Source of the DNA: Bos javanicus
Taxonomy: Eukaryota; Chordata; Mammalia; Artiodactyla; Bovidae
Direction: 5' to 3'
Assembly (NCBI RefSeq): GCF_032452875.1
Contig: NC_083877.1
Span: 45,185,724 to 45,249,723, forward strand
Length of the DNA: 64,000 bases
In this document: piece after piece, positions 1 through 10,600 of the stretch
Numbering within the stretch: the stretch's first letter is position 1
Layout of the letters: each line of letters begins with the position of its first letter
Notes under the pieces: model-generated
What the model was told of the DNA's origin: nothing
The model's database searches: none
What the model saw: only the letters and a program-made list of their open reading frames with translations
Position numbers and translations under genes: made by a program

Positions 1-1248
1 CTCAAAATTCTCCAAGCCAGGCTTCAGCAATACGTGAACCGTGAACTTCCTGATGTTCAAGCTGGTTTTAGAAAAGGCAGAGGAACCAGAGATCAAATTG
101 CCAACATCCGCTGGATCATGGAAAAAGCAAGAGAGTTCCAGAAAAACATCTACTTTGCTTTATTGACTATGCCAAAGCCTTTGACTGTGTGGATCACAAT
201 AAACTGTGGAAAATTCTGAAAGAGATGGGAATACCAGACCACCTGATCTGCCTCTTGAGAAATTTGTATGCAGGTCAGGAAGCAACAGTTAGAACTGGAC
301 ATGGAACAACAGACTGGTTCCAAAGAGGAAAAGGAGTACATCAAGGCTGTGTATTGTCACCCTGTTTATTTAACTTATATGCAGAGTACATCATGAGAAA
401 CGCTGGGCTGGAAGAAACACAAGCTGGAATCAAGATTGCTGGGAGAAATATCAATAACCTCACATATGCAGATGACACCACCCTTATGGCAGAAAGTGAA
501 GAGGAACTAAAAAGTCTCTTGATGAAAGTGAAAGTAGAAAGTGAAAAAGTTGGCTTAAAGCTCAGCATTCAGAAAATGAAGATCATGGCATCCAGTCCCA
601 CCACTTCATGGGAAATAGATGGGGAAACAGTGGAAACAGTGTCAGACTTTATTTTTCTGGGCTCCAAAATCACTGCAGATGGTGACTGCTGCCATGAAAT
701 TAAAAGACGCTTACTCCTTGGAAGGAAAGTTATGACCAACCTAGGTAGCATATTCAAAAGCAGAGACATTACTTTGCCAACAAAGGTTCGTCTAGTCAAG
801 GCTATGGTTTTTCCTGTGGTCATGTATAGATGTGAGAGTTGGACTGTGAAGAAGGCTGAGCGCCGAAGAATTGATGCTTTTGAACTGTGGTGTTGGAGAA
901 GACTCTTGAGAGTCCCTTGGACTGCAAGGAGATCCAACCAGTCCATTCTGAAGGAGATCAGCCCTGGGATTTCTTTGGAAGGAATGATGCGAAAGCTGAA
1001 ACTCCAGTACTTTGGCCACCTCATGCAAAGAGTTGACTCATTGGAAAAGTCTCTGATGCTGGGAGGGATTGGGGGCAGGAGGAGAAGGGGACGACAGAGG
1101 ATGAGATGGCTGGATGGCATCACTGACTCGATGGACGTGAGTCTGGGTGAACTCCAGGAGTTGGTGATGGACAGGGAGGCCTGGCATGCTGTGATTCATG
1201 GGGTTGCAAAGAGTCGGACACGACTGAGCTACTGAACTGAACTGAACT
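1..1248 (+). mobile_element. BovB LINE (RTE clade), reverse transcriptase and 3' end, cut by window edge
   Basis: This is the 3' part of a BovB non-LTR retrotransposon. An open frame of 348 residues (189-1235) holds the reverse transcriptase core: the active-site motif YADD at residues 93-96, the preceding QGCVLSP block (52-58), and the BovB C-terminal region with a basic RRRRGRQRMRW stretch and the terminal GVAKSRTRLS. The upstream part of the domain (RKGRGTRDQIANIRW, from base 34) is in another frame because one base is missing near 155-165, so the copy is disabled. The end is a short run of ACTGA-type units. The 5' half lies outside the window. The long open frame suggests a fairly young copy. 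Confidence 0.93.
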
Positions 1249-1385
1249 CTGTAAGCTCGAGGGAGGAAAAAAAAACTAATAAAACAGGTGCTGGGATTTG
1301 GCTTTGATGACCTTCAATATGAGTTCTCTATTGGTTTTTAAGAAGTTAAAAGGTGCGTATATATGGGAAAGGTGCATATTTATAT

Positions 1386-1606
1386 GGCTCGGTTTCCCTG
1401 ATGGCTCAGAGGTTAAAGCGTCTGCCTGCAATGTGGGAGACCTGGGTTCGATCCCTGGGTCCGGAAGATCCCCTGGAGAAGGAAATGGCAACCCACTCCA
1501 GTATTCTTGCTTGGAGAATCCCATAGACGGAGAAGCCTGGTGGGCTACAGTCCACGGGGTCGCAAAGAGTCGGACACGACTGAGCGACTTAACTTTTCAC
1601 TTTCAT
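1386..1606 (+). mobile_element. Bov-tA SINE
   Basis: A tRNA-derived head (TGGCTCAGAGGTTAAAGCGT, then an internal GGTTCGATCCC B-box-like element) is followed by the BovB-derived tail (GGAGAAGGAAATGGCAACCC through AGTCGGACACGACTGAGCGA). This order is diagnostic of Bov-tA SINEs of ruminants. Confidence 0.92.
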
Positions 1607-1610
1607 ATGG

Positions 1611-1968
1611 GAATCTAGAAAGATGGTACTGATGATAAATTACTTGCAGGGCAGCAGTGGAGACACGTAGAGAACATAATTGTAGACACAGTGGGGGAAG
1701 GAAAGAGTGGGAGGAATTGAGAGAGTGGCTTGGAAACGTATATTACCCTGTGTAAAATAGCGAATGGATATTTGCTGTATGATGCAGGGAGCTCAAATCC
1801 GGTGCTCTGTGACAACCTAGAGGAGTGGGATGGAGTGGGAGATGGGAGAGTGGTTCAAGAGGGAGGGGACATATGTATTTCTATGGCTCATTCATGTTGA
1901 TGTATGACAGAGACCAGTACAATATTGTAAAGCAGTTATCCTCCAATTAAAAATGAAATTTTTAGAAA
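1611..1968 (+). mobile_element. Ruminant L1 3' end
   Basis: The stretch matches what I recall of the ruminant L1 3' terminal region: AATCTAGAAAGATGGTACTG, a central GATGCAGGGAGCTCAAA and GTGGGATGGAGTGGGAG part, and a terminal CAATATTGTAAAGCAGTTAT with TCCAATTAAAAATG. No protein-coding part is present, so it is a strongly 5'-truncated copy. The subfamily is not certain. Confidence 0.8.
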
Positions 1969-3683
1969 AGAAGTTAAAGGTTTTTCAACTAAAAATTACC
2001 AGAGTTAAGGATCTTTTTGCTACTCCCTTCTCCTCTGGGACAACAAACTGGGGAAGATTTAGCCAGCTTTCTCTGGAAATCTGATATATTTCATTGGTCA
2101 ATTTAATTGACTGGCTTTGTGTTACATGTATAGGCTTTTCATTCCCATTAGGCTATTTATACTAAATAATTATATTAATTGGATGTTGTTCCTACTGTAT
2201 GTTAGTTTTCACCGATATAATAAAAATCATATGTGTGTTGATTTATGTTGAGATTAGACTATTTTATTAATTTGAAAAATATATGGCTTTCTCATTTAAG
2301 AAAGACTGAATTTTCATAAATTGTGGGTACAAGTTTTGTTTCTTCATAGAAATCTGCTACATTTAATACAAATTATAACTTATCCAGATCCTTTACCTGT
2401 TTTTATACATGTTCTCTTCCCATTACCAGAGGAATAACTTCTTGAAGACAGACTAACTTAAGCTTTTTGTACAATAGGACATTCTAGGTCCTCAAGGATA
2501 AAAATGTTCTTTTTTCACAAGGAATATGTTATTGATTGTACTCTCTATTTGTAATGTATGCAAAGTAAAGCCATTTATAATATTACCACTTATTAAAATA
2601 AATTTATGCCTGAGCAAAGCAAGCACACCTATTTAATATGCCTTAAGGATATTCGTTTGTATAAATTTAGGCAGAAATTTCATCTGTACATACTACAACT
2701 TTCTTAATGCCTTAGGCCTTTAAATTTTTCAGGTTCACGCTACACAACTGTCCAGTTTATTTAACGGGAACGGAGAAGCACTTTTCCAAAGCAAACATTT
2801 AAATTAAGAATTTTTGAGTATCACTGCTTTTTCCCCAAGTTTTTACTCTAATATGTCTCCTTTCTTATTATAATTGGTGTTAAAAAGACAGACATACAAA
2901 CAGATACAGTAATACGTAGTTTGCCTCTGTGTGTAAAGATATATTTGCAGTACTTTTAGCAATTTACTTGGCATGTTGACTAAGAGAAAAGACCAGCAGA
3001 TTCTCTATGCAGCTCTAATCTCTACAAGGATCTGGGAACTGGGTAATTCAGTCCTTTATAGAAGCCACTTAACTGAAAAGGAAATGGTGTGCATTGAAGA
3101 AACATTGTGTACTGAGAGGGGTCTGATGTTAAAGAACAAGGAGGGGAACCCTGGGGCTTGTTGATTTTTCTGACAGGACTTTGGCTGTAATCTTAGTCTC
3201 AAAGATTTAGACAAAGCTGCAGATAATTTGCAATACCATCCCTCCCATTATAATGTTAATTTCATCTGCTGTCTAGATTCTCTAATTCAAAAACGTAAAG
3301 TAATTGTTGATTCTTTTAAAGCACTAAGTAGCCTTTATTCTGAAAGTTCAAGCATAATTTATTGGAGAGAATTAATGCCAGGCTTACACTTTCAGGGTTG
3401 CCTTTCAAGTGTGGGTTTAACAAAGTACATCCTAAGGCAATTTCATCTGATCAGGTTTTGCGCCTGGTCTTCACCGTGTGAAAATCATTCCCAAGGTGTA
3501 CTGTAAGTAATTAAGATAAGCATAGGGATAGAAAATAATAGTTATGAGTTCCTAGTCTAAAGTCATGTTCACTACGTGTCACGGATGTACCCTTAACAGA
3601 TGTGACATATTTTAAAGGAATTCTGACTCCATATAGGTCTAGGGAAAATGTTTTATTATTATAATAATATTTCTTTTTATGTA
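1969..3683. other. Unique AT-rich sequence, no gene seen
   Basis: AT-rich DNA upstream of PCLAF without recognisable exons, young repeats or long coding frames. Short open frames (for example 2973-3164 and 3228-3506) show no family features. In human the divergent neighbour TRIP4 starts several kilobases upstream of the main PCLAF start, so it probably lies left of this window. Confidence 0.5.
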
Positions 3684-3888
3684 GGTACATTGGCTCAGGC
3701 CCTAAAGAGTCTGCCTGCAATGTGGGAGCCCGAGGTTGGATCCCTGGATTCGGAAGATCCCCTGGAGAAGGAAATGGCTACTCACTCCAGCATTCTTATG
3801 GGGAGAATCCCATGGACAGAGGAGCCTGGCGGGCTACAGCCCATGGGGTCGCAGAGTCAGACACGAATGAGAGACTAACACTTTGACT
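3684..3888 (+). mobile_element. Bov-tA SINE
   Basis: A diverged tRNA-like head (TTGGCTCAGGCCCTAAAGAG, GAGGTTGGATCCC) is joined to the BovB-type tail (GGAGAAGGAAATGGCTACTC, then GGTCGCAGAGTCAGACACGA). Confidence 0.9.
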
Positions 3889-3976
3889 TTTTAAAATATA
3901 CAATTTGCTCAGTTTTTTCTTGTTTCACACCATCCTAGAAAGTTTCATTAAAAAAAAAAAATTATTCCTGTAAATA

Positions 3977-4096
3977 GAGAATTCCCTAGCAGTCCAGTCT
4001 TAAGGACTCGGGGATTTCTGCTGCCTGGATTCGATCCCTAATCCAAGAACTAAGATCCCATAATCTGCACCTCCTGGCCAAGGGGGGAAAAATCAT
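3977..4096 (+). mobile_element. CHR-type SINE (tRNA-derived, cetartiodactyl)
   Basis: The pattern AATTCCCTAGCAGTCCAGT, GATTCGATCCCTAATCC, AACTAAGATCCCATAA and CCTGGCCAAGG plus an A-rich end is that of the tRNA-Glu-derived CHR SINEs. The copy is diverged. Confidence 0.75.
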
Positions 4097-4389
4097 CCCT
4101 GTAAATAAACTATATTAGCGTTTGACCATTCCATAGAGTTTTTTGGTATGGATGCTGTAGAGAGAGTTCATGCCTGAGATGTTAAAAAGTCCGCTACATT
4201 TCAGGAGTCACTTCCAAGAGTGAGATTATGGATTTAAGACTGTAGTTAACTTTTGAAGAAATGTTGGAATTCGCTGTCTTTCCCGGGTTTTCTTTTCTAA
4301 GCAGGCTGTTTTATCCAGTTCACACTCTTAGCACGGATCTTAGCACCCAACACACAGGGCATCCTAGGAAAGCTCCCTGGCACCTCCCA

Positions 4390-4649
4390 CCTAAGGCGGG
4401 TACGAATCACAAGCTTCTACAAGTTGATGGACGGGTTGACACTGCTCCCAGCCCCGCCGTGACCACTGGACACTGGCGATTGGTTGCGCGTGAAAGGCGC
4501 GGAACCAATGGGAGTGGCGGCCTGGGAGAGCCGGTGCAGCGCGCGGGAAAGGGACCAATATAAACTGTGGCGGGAGATTCGATTTCTGGGCCTTGTCCCG
4601 TGAAACATCTTCGGCTGGAGAGTCGGTTGCTCGCCTCTCGAGTTCGAAC
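4390..4649 (+). promoter_or_regulatory. PCLAF: PCLAF promoter and 5' UTR
   Basis: A GC-rich block precedes the start codon. Visible elements are three CCAAT boxes (inverted ATTGG 4479-4483; CCAAT 4505-4509 and 4555-4559), an E2F-like GCGCGGGAAA (4541-4550), a second GGCGGGAG core (4569-4576), a TATA-like ATATAAA (4558-4564) and a CHR-type TTCGAA (4643-4648) just before the ATG. Spaced CCAAT boxes with E2F and CHR elements are typical of G1/S and G2/M cell-cycle genes, which fits a proliferation-linked PCNA partner. The transcription start, probably about 4570-4600, is inferred. This promoter is CG-rich against an AT-rich background. Confidence 0.75.
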
Positions 4650-4695
4650 ATGGTGCGGACTAAAGCAAACAGTGTGCCTGGCAGCTACAGAAAAG
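4650..4695 (+). CDS. PCLAF: PCLAF coding exon 1
   Basis: The ATG in AACATGGTGCGGAC begins MVRTKANSVPGSYRK. The exon ends in phase 1 (AGA AAA G) at a GTGAG donor. K15, one of the two ubiquitination sites known in the family, is the last whole codon. Confidence 0.95.
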
Positions 4696-7600
4696 GTGAG
4701 GCAGTCGGGCACAAATGTGGAGGGCAGGTGGTTCTCTGGGCAGCTCTGCTTTGGGCAGAAGAAGAGGGGGCCTCCCCTCCTGTCCGCCAAACTGGTCCAG
4801 CCCGCCAGGAAGCAGCAGCCTGTTCCCTTTAACCAGGAGGAAGAAACGGCGAGGGCAGAAGAGGGTTATCTGCTGTTCTGGATCGCGGGGCTCTCCTCTC
4901 CAATCCTTTCCAATAGGCTGGGTCGGAGAGTGTGGTGAGAACGTGACTCCCAAACTCTTCGTGCCCCCTTCTGAATGCCCTCCTTTCCCTCTCTCCGCAG
5001 TGGTGGCTTCTCGAGCCCCCAGGAAGGTGCTTGGTTCCTCGACTTCTGCCGCTAATTCCACGCCGCTTTCCTCAAGGAAAGGTAAAAACGCCCCTGCAGG
5101 CTCCTACATGAACCCTCTCAAAAGGAGATCAGGCCAGGCACGGCACCACTGTTCCCCATACCCACCGCGGAGTTTCTTTTCCTGAGATCCTCACCCCCCA
5201 GAATTTCTTCCTTCCTTGCCTTTTGATGTAATGAGCGAGCCTTGGTCTCTTTGGCGGGCTGGGGTAGAGATGGAGGGGTCGCACGGTCTTAAAAAATTTC
5301 AAGCCTTGGGTTAGGGACGGACACACTTTCTCTTCAAACCTGTTTTTCTTTTCTGCCTTAGCGTTGTTATTTTTCTTAGCGTTGTTATTTTTCTTAATAT
5401 TTACAACTGGACTTTTCTTGTATGAGGCTACTTAAGCACCCGTTTACTAGAATTGAGAGGAGAGTTGACAATGCTAATCACGTTTTTGTTTTCATTTCTG
5501 CATATTGTTCTTTGTCTTTCCTATTACCTTCCTTCCCCCCCCCCCTTTTTTTTTTAAGTTTGGTGTCAGTGTGTGTGTGTCAGTGTGTGTGTGTGTGTTC
5601 CAACCTTGCAGCTCCTAATTCTGTTTTTGGGACATTAGGAGGGAAAACTGGGCCAGGGAAAGAGCTTCACATTATTCCTTCTGTGCTAGGAGAGGTTGAG
5701 AAAATACCCTGCCATCTGGTGTCTCTCATTCCTTTTAGAAGGAAGTTGAGCAGTTTGGAAGATTATTTCTGCAAGCTCTAGTTAAGAACATACAGGAAAA
5801 AGTGTGTCAAACTTTAGTATGACAGTACATAAGACTAACTGAATAGCTCTGTTCATGGACAAAATATGAAAAATATTTTCTGGTTGTAAACATCTTGTTA
5901 ATGCTATTTTTCTAGGGTAAAGAATACATATAATAATGTTCTACATTATATTAATGTATAATGTACTATTGACTGAATACAACTTTATCATGTCATATTT
6001 TAAAATTCACTTTAAAGATAGATCCCTTTAACTTTGCAGCAGGAGCTGCAAGGTTGGAACACACACACACACACACACACTGACACCAAACTTAAAAAAA
6101 AAAAAAGGGAAGAAAGGAAGGTAATAGGAATATCCTTTAGATTTGATGTTAAAGAATGGAAATTATATTCTTAATTTTTATTTAGTTCTGTTTTATTTTA
6201 TAGCTGAAAATAAGTATGCAGGAGGGAATCCAGTTTGTGTGCGCCCAACTCCCAAGTGGCAAAAAGGAATTGGAGAATTCTTCAGTCTGTCCCCTAAAGA
6301 TTCAGAAAAAGAGAATAGAATTCCTGAGGAGGCAGGAAGCAGTGGCTTGGGAAAAGCAAAGAGAAAGTAAGTTTTCATATTCTGAAGTATAAAGAAATAC
6401 TTATATTCTTGAAAATAAAAGACAACTAAATATTGAGTAACTTTAAATTTTCTCTTTGAGGAGATAAGAAAATACAAACCAGAAGTTTTTTAAACTATGC
6501 TAACCTCTTATTATGTCACTCCCAAATTTCAAGCATCAATGAAAGGTACTATTTTTACTTATTTACTCAAAGAGGATCAGTTCCCATTCAGATGACAAGT
6601 GCTACTTTATTAACCATGAACTTCTGGTCTTTATTCTCTATTTTTTTTCTATTTTCTATAGTCCTTTTTATTTTCAAAAAATAATTTCCATGTTGGTTTA
6701 CCTTGATTTGCATTAACCCCACCTTTCAAAAAACTAGTAGTCCAGCTTTCATAGGAAATATATAACCAATGTGGAAAAGCTGGGAAATACAGAAATCCCC
6801 ATCACTTAGAAACAACCAGGACTAATACCATGGTATATTTTCTTTACAACTTCTTTGTAAATACATAAGAATACTTCAAAACAAAACAACATGGGGATAA
6901 AACTGCACAGATGCAGAGTTCATTGTATTAACTTTTTAAGAAGATACTTAAATCATGCTTTCAAGCTTTTTTTCTTTTTTTGCATGGCTCTTTTCAGTTT
7001 ATTGCATGAAGGAGTTACACTAGTCCAAGTTAAAAGAAGATCCCAAATGGTTACATTATACAAGCTGTGAAGTTTTTAAACTTATGAAAAGGGACAGAAG
7101 GGAAATTCTACTCATTGAAAGGAAATCCTCACTTAAGCTTCAGTGAGCCAAAAGCTCTTAAAACCCATGAACCTTCAGCTGGTGGTCCTTAGCCAGTGCA
7201 ATCTCTACCAGGAACTGGCATATGTTCTTGTGCTGGTCACCCTGTAGCTGAATTACTTCTCCATATTCTGGATGCTCAATTACAGTACCATTGCAGGCAA
7301 ATTTCTTCTTAAACGCCTTCACTAGTTCTCTTTTTATTGTAATCATCAGCAATCCCTTAGACAGTAGTAAGGGTCTTCCTGCCGTTTCTCCGTTGAATTT
7401 TTATATGGATATAATCCTCAGTGCCAGCAGGAAGCAGATCATCACCCTTACTTGCATCAGCAAAGGGGTCGAAAAAGCAGAGGGTTCTGGAAAACGGACA
7501 TAAGATATGATTCCTTTTCCTCAGTGGAAACGGCCTGTGGAAGGCAGCGGCGGGAGAAGGCGGGCAGTGGGTACCAAGCCTTGGGAAGAGAGGGGCCTCG

Positions 7601-10600
7601 AGCGGGAGGCTGCTGAGTCCTCGGTGGCGGCTCAGTGACTGGGGCTGCTTTCAAGCTCTTAATGTCAGGAAAATGTTCATGATAAATGTTGAGCAAAACT
7701 GGATTCAAAAGTACAATCATTATTGCATAAAAGACATGTATATAAATACACCAAATCTCTGTACAAAATATACCAAATATCATGAATGATGTCACTGGGT
7801 AAAAACCTCTCCTCACACTCAGCGCTACCAATTTTCAACAACAAACATATTTTAAGAATCTGGGGGAAAAATACTTTTAGGAGGAAATAAACAAGGGAAA
7901 CCTGCTTTTTAAATAGATTTATGAGAAATAGTGCAGACTCTCTAAAGAGTGTTGAAGTTTTCATTTCAAAAATAAATTATTTGACTGGAGGTGGGGCGTG
8001 GTGAGTGTGGGTGGTATGACATCACTGCCATTGTGAAGCCTTCTGGTTTAAGACCCTGCTAGATACCTCCCAGCACCAGCCAGGAGCAGGTGATCCTCCT
8101 GGGCACCAAGCAGCAAGCCGGCCCAAGGTGGAGTGACGAACATGGACAAGTGGGCGGTGGCCGGGCTCACGCTGGGGCTGCTGCTTCTGGTACTGCTCCT
8201 ACCCAAGCAAGTTTATTCATCCGTTCCTTTAACCAGCACAGAAGGTCCTCCAGTCCAAACCACAGCGGTCAGCTGTGCCTTGCGGTCAACAGCTAGTCTC
8301 CTTGTTGTCTTGCTTGCCCTTCTACATCTCTACCATTAAGAGACTTGGCCAAGAAACATCTAGGTTTACCAACCCATATTCTAAAGCCCAGTCCGCAAGG
8401 CATCTAGAAATTCTGTGTCAGGAAGAAAATGAGAAAGTCTTCATCAAATCCATTAATTCTACCCCTTATTTTATTAAGGCAGAAAATGTTGAGAGTCTCA
8501 AATTGGATTAGTTTAAAGAGCATCTGAAGGATTTAAGCAGATAATGACAGCCAATATTAAATCTCCTGGAGTTTCATTATAAGAATGGAGACAATATCAG
8601 GAATTAATGATGTGATTAAATGTAACAAGAAACATGGACACTTCAAACTGTACCTTGCATCTAGATAAGAATAATTGCATCTTCATCTAGAGAAAAAGGA
8701 TGAGCTATGAAATGGAGATTCAGTTTTCATTTTGGTTCAAGAACTCTAGAAGGTAAACAATTAGGTGATGCAAAAAGCATCAGTGATTCTGTTTACGATG
8801 TACACTGGAAGGAATCAGCAGTTATTAAATCCTCTGTGTATTGTTTCAGCAGTCCTGGTTTAATGCTGATACACTCTCCATAAGGTTTTACATTGTTTTC
8901 ATTGTTCTCTTGGGAACTTAACTCTTTTCCTCTGGGCTTTTGAATTTGACTTTGCATTTGGATTTCTGTAATAACTGAGATGTTCCAGGGCAATAATGGG
9001 TTGGAACATACTATAAATCCAAACATAGGTAATCCCTGCATATGTACTTAAAAGTCAAATTACAGTTATTTCCTGTAACACATTCCCATCCAACAATAGT
9101 GCCAGATTAGTTTAGCTAATTCTGATCTCTTAACTTTATTCCAAAGATTAGAAGTGCATTGACTTCAAACAATCTTAAAATATTGCTTTTTATTTCTGCA
9201 TGTACTGAATAATTTTTAAAACCTAAAAATTGATGTTTTGAAGGCATGTTTGATAAATTTGGAAATTAAGAGGCAAATATATGAAGGAAGTGAAATATAA
9301 TGTGTATTAGGTAGTTGGGAAGTGAAGACTGGAAACTTGCCTGCATTAAATTCATAACTGTTTTGTGCTTTCTGTAAATACACATTTATATATTAAACTT
9401 GATGAATAAGAATAGCTGCATGTGGAACACTTTTTACATCAGTCATTATTTTTAGATAATTCTAAACCTAAGTGGACTTGATTCTGGAAAGTAAAACTTT
9501 AGAACTGCCTTGATGTATAGAAATCTTTTTAGAAGTAGAAATCATTGGTTTACATGTTCATACAATGATGCTTAAATGATAAGTATTCAATACTTATAGT
9601 ACTCTAAATAAATTTTAACCAATATTTGTCATCTTTAGAAATGTAAACAGGAACAACAGACCTAACATCCATCTCAAGTTATGTGAGATCCATGTGTGTG
9701 AATGAACACACTCTTACTTCATATCTGAACACTGTACACCTATTTTGGATTGTACATTGTGTTTGGATTTGATTTGCATTGAACACAGCTAGATAAAAAT
9801 AAATGGTTAAAGAGAAGTTTTAAAAAAGGAATTAACATATAAAAATGATATTTTTGCATCTAAAATTTTAAGACAATATTGTTCATAAGATCATTTAGTA
9901 AATTATTATTGAGTGCTTACTATTCAACCTATGAGATATTTAAAAGGAATGTCAAATTCTGGAGCAGTAGCTGAACTTTATACTTTGTTGTTATATCACT
10001 ATTATCATTTCTGTTAAAATCAACAAGAAAGAGGATACATTTTTAGATAGAGTTTTTTTTAACAGACTTGTTATCATGATCCTAAAAGTCTCTTTTAGGA
10101 TCTTCTTCTCATTTACTGGCACCATTCTTCCTTATTCTTTCTCATTCTAATATGAACAAACTAACAGTCAATATTCAAGAATATTCAACAATCCTCTTGA
10201 ATTATTTGTGACTTCAATTAAAGAAATAAAATATTTTGCAATATAGCCAAATATGGCTATACCATTGATCATCATAGCAATAAAACCTATATTGCAGGTT
10301 TCCTATCATATAGTGAAAGGTTACACATATAGTCTCATAAAGAACTTTGATCCATAGTATAATAAAATCTGTGACATAAAACTAGGTAATGGAGGTTTAT
10401 CTTATTGCTTTAGGCCTCTTTCTTAGATTTGTTATTGTTTGAGAGTTGCATTTATCCCTTTATAGTAAATCAATTGATTTGTAAATTGATAGTAAATCAA
10501 AAAGATTGACTTTTTTCCTTTTATCCCTTTTTTCCTTTTATCCCTTTATAGTAAATCAATTGATTTGTAAATTGATAGTAAATCAAAAAGATTGACTTTT

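Noticed and set aside
189..1235. A 348-residue protein as a host gene
   Set aside because: It is the reverse transcriptase and C-terminal part of BovB; similar text recurs at five other places in the window.
1386..1460. A tRNA gene
   Set aside because: The tRNA-like A and B boxes belong to the SINE head (the same holds for all other Bov-tA and CHR copies); no complete cloverleaf with its own ends was seen.
1..4390. TRIP4 first exon upstream of PCLAF
   Set aside because: I looked for it on the reverse strand because of recalled human synteny, but found no matching coding sequence; it is probably left of the window.
4407..5061. Several long frames on both strands around PCLAF exon 1
   Set aside because: They run through the intron and promoter and arise from high GC content; the true exon is fixed by PCLAF residues and splice sites.
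7158..7352. A functional short eIF1 gene
   Set aside because: The open part is only the C-terminal half; two frameshifts, an upstream stop, the A-tail and flanking duplications show a processed pseudogene.
8090..8296. An alternative 68-residue frame overlapping the CD24 retrocopy
   Set aside because: Shadow frame; the CD24 signal peptide and GPI tail lie in the other frame, from 8142.
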